Assembly: GCA_023248535.1 (NCBI GenBank)
Contig: JAHFEJ010000027.1
Coordinates: forward strand, 1 to 32,924
Length of the DNA: 32,924 nucleotides
Direction of reading: 5' to 3'
Source of the DNA: Nitrospinales bacterium
GTDB taxonomy: Bacteria; Nitrospinota_A; UBA7883; JACRGQ01
Shown piece by piece: positions 17,048 through 24,562 of this stretch. The notes under the pieces are model-generated. The model saw nothing but the letters and a program-made list of their open reading frames with translations, was not told the DNA's origin and made no database searches. The position numbers and the translations under genes were made by a program. Position 1 is the first letter of the stretch; each line of letters starts with the position of its first letter.

Positions 17048-17779
17048 GTGAGTGATGTCATTATCTTCAAAATAGACGGCGTTGAAGTCAGTGCCAAACC
17101 CGGACAGACAATTATGAACGCCGCCGACGAGGCGGGCATTTACATCCCCCGCCTGTGCGATGTTGAAGGGCTGGAACCGCAGGGGAGTTGCCGCGTATGC
17201 ACGGTGAAAGTCAACGGCAGAACCGCGGCCGCGTGCACACAACCCGCGGCCCCCGGAATGGTAGTGGAAAACGACACGCTGGAAATCCGGAACTGCCGCC
17301 GGGATATTGTCCGGATGCTGTTTCATGAAGGGAACCACCTCTGCCCGTGCTGCGAGGCAAGCGGAAGGTGCGAGCTTCAAGCCTTGGGGTACCGGCTTGG
17401 GATTTTACAGCCCGACAAGTACCCCTATTTGCAGCCGGTGCGGCCCGTGGATGCTTCCCACCCGGACATTATGCTGGATACCAACCGGTGCATCCGGTGT
17501 GGCCGCTGCATCAGGGCATCGCGGCATCTGGATCACAAAAATGTATTCGGCTATATCGGGCGGGGTATATACAAACAGGTCGGGGTGAACGGAAAAAATC
17601 TGGCCCAGACCGATGTTCATGTTGACGATCATGCCGTGGCGCCGGGCATCTGCCCGGTCGGCTGCATTATCCAGAAACGGCGCGGGTTTTACGATCCGGT
17701 CGGCCAGCGCAAGTTCGATGTGAACCCCATCGGAACGGAAATAGAAAAGCACCTGAAAGATGCGGGAGGCAAAAAATGA
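17048..17779 (+). CDS. hoxU: NAD-linked [NiFe]-hydrogenase iron-sulfur subunit HoxU
   Basis: A 243-residue electron-transfer subunit homologous to the N-terminus of complex I NuoG. An N-terminal plant-type ferredoxin domain carries the [2Fe-2S] ligands C37, C48, C51 and C63. A His-Cys cluster site follows (H97, C101, C102 or nearby, C108 in HLCPCCEASGRC). A further [4Fe-4S] site is formed by C148, C151, C154 (CIRCGRC) and C206 (CPVGC). HoxU joins the diaphorase HoxF to the hydrogenase pair HoxYH. The GTG start at 17048 follows GGGAG; a nearby ATG at 17044 is out of frame. The stop overlaps hoxY as ATGA. Confidence 0.93.
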   Translation: MSDVIIFKIDGVEVSAKPGQTIMNAADEAGIYIPRLCDVEGLEPQGSCRVCTVKVNGRTAAACTQPAAPGMVVENDTLEIRNCRRDIVRMLFHEGNHLCPCCEASGRCELQALGYRLGILQPDKYPYLQPVRPVDASHPDIMLDTNRCIRCGRCIRASRHLDHKNVFGYIGRGIYKQVGVNGKNLAQTDVHVDDHAVAPGICPVGCIIQKRRGFYDPVGQRKFDVNPIGTEIEKHLKDAGGKK

Positions 17780-18336
17780 AGAAAAAGAGGATATCCACCA
17801 TATCCCTTGCCGGCTGTTTTGGCTGCCACATGTCGTTACTTGATATTGACGAGAGGATTTTGGAACTTGTCAAGCTGGTGGAGTTCGACCGTAGTCCTGT
17901 TAACGACCTAAAGAGATTTAAGGCGCGGTGCGATATCGGGTTTATTGAGGGTGGTTGCTGCAACGAGGAAAACGTGCACACGTTGCGGAAATTCCGGAGG
18001 AATTGCGATGTGCTGGTCGCCGTCGGTCAATGCGCCGTGATGGGCGGATTGCCGGTGATGCGGAACGCCATTATGCATTCTGATGATCCGTTGCGGGAAT
18101 GCCTGGAGACCGCCTACCTGAACAGTCCGTACGTGTATAATCCGACAAACGATATCCCCAATGACCCCGCGTTGCCGTTGATCCTCGACAAAGTGTACAC
18201 CTGCGCCGAAGTGGTGAAAATGGATTACCAGATTCCGGGATGTCCGCCGTCGGGCGACATATTGTGGCAGGCGATCGTCGCTCTTTTGAACGGAAGGCCT
18301 TCGGATTTGCCAAGCGAGGTAATCAAGTTTGATTAA
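17776..18336 (+). CDS. hoxY: NAD-linked [NiFe]-hydrogenase small subunit HoxY
   Basis: A 186-residue small subunit carrying the proximal [4Fe-4S] cluster beside the Ni-Fe site. Visible ligands: C14 and C17 (GCFGCHMS), C86 (VGQCAVMGG) and C156 (PGCPPSG). It is short, with no Tat signal peptide and no second or third cluster, which defines the cytoplasmic group 3 type. The domain is also homologous to NuoB of complex I. It overlaps hoxU by 4 bases and is followed by hoxH after 23 bases. Confidence 0.93.
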   Translation: MKKKRISTISLAGCFGCHMSLLDIDERILELVKLVEFDRSPVNDLKRFKARCDIGFIEGGCCNEENVHTLRKFRRNCDVLVAVGQCAVMGGLPVMRNAIMHSDDPLRECLETAYLNSPYVYNPTNDIPNDPALPLILDKVYTCAEVVKMDYQIPGCPPSGDILWQAIVALLNGRPSDLPSEVIKFD

Positions 18337-18359
18337 ATATATGTATCGGGGATTGCACA

Positions 18360-19799
18360 ATGGCTAAGACAAGGGTCATCGAGATAGAGCCGATAACGCG
18401 CGTGGAGGGACATGGGAAAGTCACCATCCACCTTGACGACCACAATAATGTGCGTGAAGCGCGGCTGCATGTTGTCGAATTCCGCGGGTTCGAGCGATTT
18501 ATTTGCGGCCGCCCGTATTGGGAAGTCCCGGTAATCGTCCAGCGGCTATGCGGCATATGCCCGGTAAGCCACCATCTGGCCGCCTCAAAAGCGATGGATA
18601 TGATTGTCGGGGCGAAAAAACTAACGCCAACCGCTGAAAAGATGCGCCGGTTGATGCATTACGGCCAAATCATGCAAAGCCACGTGTTGCACTTTTTCCA
18701 TCTGGCCTCGCCGGATCTGTTGTTCGGCTTTGATTCCGATCCTGAATCGCGCAATGTCATCGGCGTTATAGACAAAATGCCTGAGTTGGCCGTTCAGGGC
18801 GTTATGATGCGCAAATTCGGCCAGGAGATCATCAAGGCTACCGCCGGAAAGAAGATACATGGAACCGGCGCGGTGCCCGGTGGTGTGAACAAAAACCTTT
18901 CCATCGCGGAACGGGACGGTTTTTTACGCGATATCGGAAAGATGAAAAAATGGGCGCATGGCGCACTGGACATCGCACGGAAATATTCCCTCGATAACCT
19001 CATGGCTGTACAGGCATTCGCGGTATTCAACTCCAGCCACCTTTCACTCGTGCGCGAAGATGGCGCTTTGGACCTTTATCATGGGAACTTGCGGGCTTTG
19101 GATGCCGGGGGCAACATTATTTTCGATCAGGTCGATTACCGCCGTTTTAATGATTACCTTATGGAAGAGGTAAAGCCTTGGTCGTACATGAAGTTCCCGT
19201 TTATTAAATCCCGCGGGCACATTGACGGATGGTACCGCGTGGGGCCGTTGTCGCGCATGAACACCATCGGGTTTATCGATACCCCGGAGGCCGGCAAAGC
19301 GTTGGCCGAATTCAAGAACCTTACCCGTGGGATGCCAAACCATATGTCGCTGGCCTATCATTGGGCACGGATGATAGAGACCTTGCACTGTGTGGAAAAA
19401 ATCGAAGAATTACTTAATGATCCCGACCTTCAGGGAACCGATCTGATGGTCAAAGGGGAGCGCGCGGGGGAGGGGATAGGCGTGATTGAAGCGCCACGCG
19501 GGACATTATTCCATCATTATAAAGTTGATGAAAACGACTTGGTGACATTCTGCAACCTGATAGTTTCCACCACCCACAATAATGAGGCAATGAACCGCGC
19601 CGTCAAAAAAGTGGCTCAGGATCACATTTCAGGAAAACCAAAAATAACGGAAGGAATGCTGAACCACGTTGAAGTCGCGGTACGGGCATATGATCCTTGC
19701 CTTTCGTGCGCAACGCATGCGATCGGGAAAATGCCGCTGGCAATCGAACTGTATGACGCTGATGGCAATCTTATCGACCGGAACAGCCAATATCTTTGA
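18360..19799 (+). CDS. hoxH: NAD-linked [NiFe]-hydrogenase large subunit HoxH
   Basis: A 479-residue catalytic subunit that holds the Ni-Fe(CN)2CO centre for reversible H2 oxidation. It starts with ITRVEGHGK. The N-terminal ligand pair is C64/C67 in RLCGICPVSHH and the C-terminal pair is C447/C450 in DPCLSCATHA. The last ~26 residues after H453 form the peptide that a maturation endopeptidase removes once nickel is inserted, as known for Ralstonia HoxH. The matching protease gene follows. The whole set, with no separate hoxE, corresponds to the group 3d bidirectional NAD-reducing enzyme. GGGGA precedes the ATG. Confidence 0.95.
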   Translation: MAKTRVIEIEPITRVEGHGKVTIHLDDHNNVREARLHVVEFRGFERFICGRPYWEVPVIVQRLCGICPVSHHLAASKAMDMIVGAKKLTPTAEKMRRLMHYGQIMQSHVLHFFHLASPDLLFGFDSDPESRNVIGVIDKMPELAVQGVMMRKFGQEIIKATAGKKIHGTGAVPGGVNKNLSIAERDGFLRDIGKMKKWAHGALDIARKYSLDNLMAVQAFAVFNSSHLSLVREDGALDLYHGNLRALDAGGNIIFDQVDYRRFNDYLMEEVKPWSYMKFPFIKSRGHIDGWYRVGPLSRMNTIGFIDTPEAGKALAEFKNLTRGMPNHMSLAYHWARMIETLHCVEKIEELLNDPDLQGTDLMVKGERAGEGIGVIEAPRGTLFHHYKVDENDLVTFCNLIVSTTHNNEAMNRAVKKVAQDHISGKPKITEGMLNHVEVAVRAYDPCLSCATHAIGKMPLAIELYDADGNLIDRNSQYL

Positions 19800-19815
19800 T
19801 CTGAGATCCGGGACC

Positions 19816-20247
19816 GTGCTCGTGATCGGGTACGGCAATCCGGGCCGCATGGATGATGGCCTTGGTCCGGCTTTGTCTGCCCGGCTTGAAGCGTGCGCCC
19901 TCAAAGGCGTGTCTGTTGAAACGGATTACCAGCTGGTAGTGGAGCACGCCCACGAAATTGCCCAGCATGATCATGTGGTTTTTGCCGATGCGGCCATTAA
20001 AGGTGAGGCCCCGTTCTCGTTCACTGAAATCACCGTGCCGGATCATCAGCCGCCTTTCAACAGCCATAGCCTTTCGCCGGAGGCGGGGATGTTTTTTGCA
20101 AGGACGATGTTCGGCGCCACAACAAAGGGGTATATGCTTGGCATCCGTGGTTACGAGTTTGACGGGTTCGATGAACGCTTATCGGAGCGGGCAAAGGAAA
20201 ATCTTGAAGCCGCTTTCTCGTTTATTGTGAAACTTCTTGGGCGGTAA
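19816..20247 (+). CDS. hoxW: Hydrogenase maturation endopeptidase (HoxW-type)
   Basis: About 143 residues of the HycI/HybD/HoxW protease family, which trims the C-terminal peptide of the large subunit. Nickel-binding acidic and His residues are seen: the D of GRMDDGLG, the D of FADAAIKG and the H of FNSHSLSPEA. The start is uncertain. The track's 19669 lies inside hoxH and is rejected. GTG at 19816 (giving VLVIGYGNPG, the family's usual N-terminus) is preferred; ATG at 19762 would overlap hoxH by 38 bases. It is the last gene of the hox operon. No hyp genes are in the window. Confidence 0.85.
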   Translation: MLVIGYGNPGRMDDGLGPALSARLEACALKGVSVETDYQLVVEHAHEIAQHDHVVFADAAIKGEAPFSFTEITVPDHQPPFNSHSLSPEAGMFFARTMFGATTKGYMLGIRGYEFDGFDERLSERAKENLEAAFSFIVKLLGR

Positions 20248-20263
20248 AAGCGGCTCGGCTGAT

Positions 20264-20281
20264 CTCCATGTTTGAATGGAG
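20264..20281. terminator. Hairpin between convergent hoxW and holA
   Basis: CTCCAT-GTTTGA-ATGGAG, a 6-bp stem with a 6-base loop, in the 41-base gap between convergent genes. The following TTGGTGTTT is only moderately T-rich, so termination is possible but weak. Confidence 0.35.
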
Positions 20282-20288
20282 TTGGTGT

Positions 20289-21416
20289 TTAGCGGAGGGA
20301 CAAGGCTTTGGACTGGGGCGTTATGATGCCGACCAACTCCTGTTCAAGAATATGCCATTCGTTCAGGCTGGCGCTTTTCATTAAGTGGTCGGCGCGCGCG
20401 AGCCGGAAGATGATTTTCTTGAACTGATCGGCGGTCATCTTCCGGGCCTGATCCGTGAGCTTGTTAAGGTGCCACGGCGATTTGACACCGGCTCGCGCCA
20501 TGATTTCATCGTCACGCAGGCGCTGATCCCTTCCACTGCGAACCACCAATAGTTTCCGGAAATGCGATGCGAGCATTCCCATGACCGGCAGGTAGTGTAT
20601 CCCCTGCATTTTGAGCGATAAAAGTGCGTTGAGTGCGCCTTCCATGTTGCGGGTGGCCAGCGCATCGGTCAGTTTGAAAATATTATCCTGGCTGGGAGCG
20701 GACATGCACTCTTCCACATCCGTCATCGTCACCCGTGTATTTTCGCCCATGTAAAGTGCCAGCTTGTTCATTTCGCTGTCGAAAAAGGGAAAGTTTCCCA
20801 CTACCCGTTCTTTGCCGGTATCTTTTCCCACAAAGCGCTCTTCCATCCATGCGCGGGCATCGGGCGCGAAGGTGAGGCCGCTTAATTTGAGTTTCTCATC
20901 GAAGATGGCTTTGCGATCCCCCTCGGCGAGGTTGAAAGAGAGGGTAAAAGCGGCTGCCGCGATCTCCTTCCAGAGCTTCTGCCGCATATCGATTTTGCCG
21001 GGTACAATGACCAAAACCACGTCGGGAGAAGGTTCATGCAAGTATTTCAAAAACGCCAGCAGCTCCTTTTCCTCCAAGCGGACGTTTTTGGCCCCTATTG
21101 CGTCATCCGCTTCATCTTCGTCATCCGCTCCACGTCCTTTTTTCAAAAGACCCTGCAGCAGAACCCCCCGTTTTTCCGAAAAAAACGAAACGGTGAGCAC
21201 GTCAGAAATAAAATCGCCGAACGGATTTTCCGTAAGGTCGTATGTGCGCCACGCGGTGCTGGGATCACCAGTTTTCAGTAGATGATCGCGGATGGAGCGA
21301 ACGGCGGATGCAATGCCGCTTTCCTGCTCGCCGTGGAAAAAATAGATGGGGTCAGTCTTGCCGGAGGCAAGCGATTGCTGAAGGTCTTTGAGCGAGCGGG
21401 TTTCCTTAGCGGCCAA
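20289..21416 (-). CDS. holA: DNA polymerase III delta subunit
   Basis: Clamp-loader subunit that opens the beta sliding clamp. From the TTG at 21416 it would be 375 residues, near the usual ~340. Typical features: SGKTDPIYFFHGEQESGIASAVRSIRDHLL at the start, VLLQGLLKK, the long central VVLVIVPGKIDMRQKLWKEI, and C-terminal helices (KLTDALATRNMEGALNALL, HYLPVMGMLASHFRKLL). The track start (21539) would add ~41 non-homologous residues overlapping the upstream gene by 130 bases. The TTG overlaps the phosphoesterase stop by about 11 bases and is the only alternative start found before the conserved region. Last gene of the nusB group. Confidence 0.82.
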   Translation of the reverse strand: MAAKETRSLKDLQQSLASGKTDPIYFFHGEQESGIASAVRSIRDHLLKTGDPSTAWRTYDLTENPFGDFISDVLTVSFFSEKRGVLLQGLLKKGRGADDEDEADDAIGAKNVRLEEKELLAFLKYLHEPSPDVVLVIVPGKIDMRQKLWKEIAAAAFTLSFNLAEGDRKAIFDEKLKLSGLTFAPDARAWMEERFVGKDTGKERVVGNFPFFDSEMNKLALYMGENTRVTMTDVEECMSAPSQDNIFKLTDALATRNMEGALNALLSLKMQGIHYLPVMGMLASHFRKLLVVRSGRDQRLRDDEIMARAGVKSPWHLNKLTDQARKMTADQFKKIIFRLARADHLMKSASLNEWHILEQELVGIITPQSKALSLR

Positions 21417-22134
21417 GCGCCAGCCTGTCGATAAGGTAGCGGGGCAGATTGTTTTTTTCCATTTTTTTCTGTACACGGGCGACATCGTATTCCACGCGGC
21501 GGTATTCGATGTTCCGTTCTTTGGAATCGTACACCACATAGCAGGATTCGGGATTGGAATCGCGCGATTGTCCCACGCTGCCGACGTTGATGATATATTT
21601 GCGGTTTTTGTCCAGCGTTTTGTAGATGTCGCGTATCGGCATGACGTTCACTTCGTCGATATACTCGATGATGATCGGCTGGTGGCTGTGCCCCACAAAG
21701 CAGATGTCGGAAGCCAGCGCGCGGTAGTTATCCATGGCATCCTGCATGGTAAGGACATAGTGCCACGCCTCCGGCTCCAGCGGGGTGGCGTGGGCGAAGA
21801 GCAGGCCGTCCATCTGGGTGGATGGCTGGAGCGATTTGAGCCACTCCTTGTTCGGTTCGGTGAGCGCGTCGATGGTCCAGAAGAGCGATTCTTTGGCATA
21901 GGGGTTGAAGTACGAGTGATCGGTAAGGCCGACGGCCGCCCAGTCGTGGTTGCCAGCGAGAATGAGATCGGCATTTTTTTTGACCAGTTCAATGCACTCG
22001 TTCGGCTCCGGGCCGTAGCCGACGATGTCACCCAGAAAGACCTTCTTGTCGACATTCTCACGCTTGATGTCCTTCAGCACGGCTTCAAAGGCTTCCATGT
22101 TGCCGTGGATGTCGGAGTATATGGCGATTCTCAT
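21406..22134 (-). CDS. Metallophosphoesterase (YfcE/MJ0936-like)
   Basis: A 242-residue calcineurin-like phosphoesterase. All metal motifs are present: D8 and H10 in YSDIHGN, D36 in FLGDIVGYG, N62/H63 in AGNHD, a later His in FAHATPLEP and GHSHQP. The family includes bacterial phosphodiesterases (YfcE, MJ0936) and serine/threonine-type phosphatases; the substrate cannot be read from sequence. The C-terminal ~40 residues (VVYDSKERNIEYRRVEYDVARVQKKMEKNNLP) are a helical tail often found in this subgroup. It begins right after the nusB stop, so it is co-transcribed with it. Confidence 0.85.
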   Translation of the reverse strand: MRIAIYSDIHGNMEAFEAVLKDIKRENVDKKVFLGDIVGYGPEPNECIELVKKNADLILAGNHDWAAVGLTDHSYFNPYAKESLFWTIDALTEPNKEWLKSLQPSTQMDGLLFAHATPLEPEAWHYVLTMQDAMDNYRALASDICFVGHSHQPIIIEYIDEVNVMPIRDIYKTLDKNRKYIINVGSVGQSRDSNPESCYVVYDSKERNIEYRRVEYDVARVQKKMEKNNLPRYLIDRLALGR

Positions 22135-22557
22135 TCAATTCCCTTCTCGGCCGTTTCGTACGTCTTTCTGGATTCTACCCAAAATGCCGTTGATAAAGGA
22201 AGAAGAATCGGGGGCGGCATATTGCTTGGCCATCTCCACTGCCTCGTCGATAACGACGGCGGTCGGGATTTCCGAATGTTCTTTCAACTCCCATGTCGCG
22301 ATGCGGAGGATGTTCTTGTCGATGTCGGCCATACGCGCCACCGGCCAGTTGTCGCTGGCGGCGGAGATGATGGCGTCCAGCTCGGCGCGTGCGTCATTCA
22401 CCCCGTTGACCATGGTCATGGTGAAGTCTTTCAGTTGATCCGATACTTTGTGCTCCAGCCAGTAGTCGGCCGCGGCCAGATCGGCGGATTGCGCCGAAAA
22501 TTCCATCGAATAGAGTATACGCATTGCGGCTTCGCGCCCGGCCCTTCGTGATCCCAT
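22135..22557 (-). CDS. nusB: Transcription antitermination factor NusB
   Basis: A 140-residue, all-helical RNA-binding protein that pairs with NusE (S10) on boxA RNA in rRNA operons. Family signatures: GSRRAGREAAMRILYSMEF at the N-terminus (the Arg-rich boxA-binding helix), DIDKNILRIATWEL and the C-terminal IPTAVVIDEAVEMAKQYAAPDSSSFINGILGRI. Its stop adjoins the phosphoesterase start. In many related genomes nusB directly follows ribH; here 2.4 kb of accessory genes separate them. Confidence 0.94.
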   Translation of the reverse strand: MGSRRAGREAAMRILYSMEFSAQSADLAAADYWLEHKVSDQLKDFTMTMVNGVNDARAELDAIISAASDNWPVARMADIDKNILRIATWELKEHSEIPTAVVIDEAVEMAKQYAAPDSSSFINGILGRIQKDVRNGREGN

Positions 22558-22674
22558 GTTATTTCCTTGCCCGTAAATGTTAAATGCAAATGATGCCGTA
22601 CCATTATGCCTCTTTATTATCCAATAGGGAATGCCGGGAAAATGGCGGATTTTCGCGCGTCCGGGGGAGGGGAA

Positions 22675-23133
22675 TTACATGCTGGAGAACTGGTCGCGCT
22701 CCCTGCGTATGATATCGTTGGCGCGCTGGCTGACGATGCGGGCAAGGTTTTTGTATATTTTCGCCAGCAGCCCGAGGCTCATGTTGCCGTCGAATATCTT
22801 TTCCGAGATGTTGAAAACCTGGGTATCATCCACCGCGCGGACGGATGCGTTGCGGGTTTGCCCGTAGAGCATCCCCATCTCGCCAAAGATGTGGCCGTCG
22901 GCCAACCTGACTATCACCTTGTCCGGTTCGCGGGGCATGAAAATCTCGACAGCCCCGGAGATCACAATGTAAAGGCTGTCCGCCGGATCGTTTTTATGGA
23001 AGATTACCTGTCCTTTTTTAAATATCTGTGGCTTGACCAGCCTGAAGAGGTTCACCATGTCCTGATCGTTGAATTCGCGGAAGAGGGCGCAGTTGGCCCG
23101 CAGTTTGTCGAGCATCTCTTTTTGTGTGGCCAT
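22675..23133 (-). CDS. Cyclic nucleotide-binding (CRP-like) domain protein
   Basis: A 152-residue protein that is almost entirely a cNMP-binding domain: LFREFNDQDMVNLFRLV, FKKGQVIFHKNDPADSLYIVISGAVEIF, and the phosphate-binding cassette FGEMGMLYGQTRNASVRA with the expected Glu and Arg. No helix-turn-helix follows, only a C-terminal helix (LLAKIYKNLARIVSQRANDIIRRE), so it is not a CRP-type regulator. Such stand-alone domains bind cAMP/cGMP or act as protein-interaction modules. CAGGTAACGAAG precedes the ATG. A 44-residue membrane ORF ends 12 bases upstream and probably shares the transcript. Confidence 0.85.
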   Translation of the reverse strand: MATQKEMLDKLRANCALFREFNDQDMVNLFRLVKPQIFKKGQVIFHKNDPADSLYIVISGAVEIFMPREPDKVIVRLADGHIFGEMGMLYGQTRNASVRAVDDTQVFNISEKIFDGNMSLGLLAKIYKNLARIVSQRANDIIRRERDQFSSM

Positions 23134-23145
23134 CTTCGTTACCTG

Positions 23146-23280
23146 TTAATTTGAAAGAAAAAGAATGAGAAGATAAAGAAGAAACAAGGGAAGGGGAACC
23201 AATGCAAGGAAAATGAATATCCCTTTTTCATTTTTGGCTTTGGCTGCCTTTTCCGATAAAAATTCAGGTTTTTCGCTCAA
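23146..23280 (-). CDS. Small single-pass membrane protein, 44 aa (absent from ORF track)
   Basis: A minus-strand ORF beginning with TTG at 23280 and ending with TAA at 23146-23148. AGGAG lies 8 bases upstream of the TTG, good support for a start. The product has a charged N-terminus (SEKPEFLSEKAAKAKNEKG) and one hydrophobic helix (IFIFLALVPLPLFLLYLLILF) that ends in SN, a tail-anchored layout with N-in orientation. It ends 12 bases before the cyclic nucleotide-binding gene on the same strand, suggesting a functional pair. Family unknown. Confidence 0.55.
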   Translation of the reverse strand: MSEKPEFLSEKAAKAKNEKGIFIFLALVPLPLFLLYLLILFLSN

Positions 23281-23312
23281 GTAATGGACTCCTAATAAGC
23301 CGTTTGTTTTTC

Positions 23313-23372
23313 CCGCACCGGCCCGTGCCGACGCCGGATTACATCATTGCATACCTTGGGGCTTTCTGTCAC
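23313..23372 (+). repeat. Diverged 60-bp direct repeat, left copy
   Basis: Aligns without gaps to 24121-24180, 41 of 60 bases identical by hand count. Conserved blocks: CCGCA-CGGCCCG-GCCGA near the start, ATCAT--CAT in the middle, and TTT-TGTCAC at the end, followed by (C/T)GGGG in both. The first block can form a short hairpin (CGGC-CCGT-GCCG). It lies upstream of the antitoxin gene. Confidence 0.65.
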
Positions 23373-23445
23373 CGGGGTGGTGGCGGGATCGGCGGTTGGC
23401 GTTAAGGACTATTTATGGTACGTTATTCGGGTAGGAGGTGTATGC

Positions 23446-23718
23446 ATGAAAATTATCGAAGATATACGGCCGGTTACATTCCTGAAGACGAAAACCGCCG
23501 AGGTTCTGGCGCAAATCAATGAAACTCACCGGCCGCTCATCATCACCCAAAACGGGGAACCAAGAGCGGTAATACAGGACCCGGAATCCTACGAGCGCAT
23601 GAAATCCGCCATCGGCCTTATGAAATTGCTGATGCAGGGGGAAGAAGACATCCGCCGGGGCCGCACCAACCGGCAGGAAGAGGTCTTCGCCAGCATAAAA
23701 AAGAAACTGGGATCGTGA
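23446..23718 (+). CDS. Type II antitoxin, Phd/YefM family
   Basis: A 90-residue protein. ATG at 23446 is chosen because AGGAGG lies just upstream (23433-23438); the track's TTG at 23347 lies inside the direct repeat. The N-terminal ~55 residues have the Phd/YefM DNA-binding fold pattern: IIEDIRPVTFLKTKTAEVLAQINETHRPLIITQNGEPRAVIQDPESYERM. The C-terminal tail (EEDIRRGRTNRQEEVFASIKKKL) is the part that would wrap around the toxin. The toxin gene follows 13 bases later, so the pair should be co-transcribed and autorepressed by the complex. Confidence 0.9.
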   Translation: MKIIEDIRPVTFLKTKTAEVLAQINETHRPLIITQNGEPRAVIQDPESYERMKSAIGLMKLLMQGEEDIRRGRTNRQEEVFASIKKKLGS

Positions 23719-23731
23719 TCCGCCGTTCCGC

Positions 23732-24061
23732 ATGACGCGAAAATATGACGTCCAATGGGCGGATACCGCCGAAAAGGATTTGGAATCGATCATCAGTTAC
23801 ATCGCCAACGACAGCGTGGAGCAAGCGCTGAGGGTGTTGGAGATAATCCGGGTAAAGGCGGAGGCCTTGAACCGTTTTCCGGATAGGGGGCGCGTTGTTC
23901 CCGATCTGACGGAACAGGGGATTACCCTTTACCGTGAGCTGATCATTGCGCCGTGGCGGCTTTTATACAGAATATCAGGAACCACCGTTTACGTTCTGGC
24001 CGTTTTTGATTCACGGCGCAACCCGGAAGATATTTTGCTCAACCGGTTTTTAGCACGATAA
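23732..24061 (+). CDS. Type II toxin, RelE/ParE superfamily
   Basis: A 109-residue protein with the ParE/RelE fold pattern: YDVQWADTAEKDLESIISYIAND at the N-terminus (strand then two helices), LNRFPDRGRVVPDL in the middle, and strands YRELIIAPWRLLYRISGTTVYVLAVFDSRRNPEDIL at the C-terminus. RelE members cleave mRNA on the ribosome and ParE members poison gyrase; the sequence alone does not decide. The R in PWRLLYRI and the late DSRRN motif are common in the ParE-like group. Partner antitoxin is directly upstream. Confidence 0.88.
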   Translation: MTRKYDVQWADTAEKDLESIISYIANDSVEQALRVLEIIRVKAEALNRFPDRGRVVPDLTEQGITLYRELIIAPWRLLYRISGTTVYVLAVFDSRRNPEDILLNRFLAR

Positions 24062-24066
24062 AAAGC

Positions 24067-24082
24067 CGGCTCTCAAGAGCCG
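24067..24082 (+). terminator. Hairpin after the toxin gene
   Basis: CGGCTCT-CA-AGAGCCG, a 7-bp stem starting 6 bases after the toxin stop. The following CCCCTTCCCTG is not a true T-run, so it may act as a weak terminator or mRNA-stabilising hairpin. Confidence 0.45.
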
Positions 24083-24120
24083 CCCCTTCCCTGTCATCTC
24101 TGAAGGCGCGTCTATTGTTA

Positions 24121-24180
24121 CCGCATCGGCCCGCGCCGATGTTGCTGCTTATCATCCCATATCTTCCCTCTTTTTGTCAC
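24121..24180 (+). repeat. Diverged 60-bp direct repeat, right copy
   Basis: Pairs with 23313-23372 in the same orientation, 808 bases downstream. The first block forms the better hairpin here (ATCGGC-CCGC-GCCGAT). Together the two copies bracket exactly the toxin-antitoxin pair. Confidence 0.65.
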
Positions 24181-24562
24181 TGGGGGGCAGGGAAGTTTTC
24201 CGTCTGCTGCTGAGTCCAGATGCAGCCTCGGCATTCCCCGCGGAAGAGGTTGTCAATGATTCCTTGCGGAAAATATTCGAGAGATAGATGGGTTCACTGA
24301 ATTGAGATAGAGCCAGAAAACGGTGAAACAGGCGAATTAAAGCGAAAAAAATATATTTTGTAATATTTCGTAATTTATGACCTCTGCTCTGCTGGAGGCA
24401 TCTTTAAACTATTCAGCTGGTTGCGTTTCGGTGCGGCATTCCATTATTCATGAATATTCATGGCGCTGCCAATTTTTGGGTTATTGCGTAAATTTAGAAA
24501 CAGTGTAAACTGCTTGCTGAGGAGTAGTAGTTTTCTCTTTATTCAGCACTTGAGGAGTTGCT
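24181..24562. other. Intergenic region, 382 bases, no gene seen
   Basis: No convincing coding frame on either strand. The part at 24340-24385 is markedly AT-rich (runs such as AAAAAAATATATTTTG) compared with the rest of the window. A 12-bp perfect palindrome TATTCATGAATA lies at 24445-24456, about 105 bases before the next start codon, and could be an operator. The base composition suggests DNA of different origin from the flanking operons. Confidence 0.5.

Noticed and set aside
19669-19815. N-terminal extension of the HoxW ORF
   Set aside because: Lies within hoxH and lacks the protease N-terminal pattern, which starts at VLVIGYGNPG.
21417-21539. N-terminal extension of the HolA ORF
   Set aside because: Lies inside the phosphoesterase gene and does not resemble HolA; homology begins near the TTG at 21416.
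21388-22551. 387-aa plus-strand ORF
   Set aside because: Shadow of the phosphoesterase and nusB genes.
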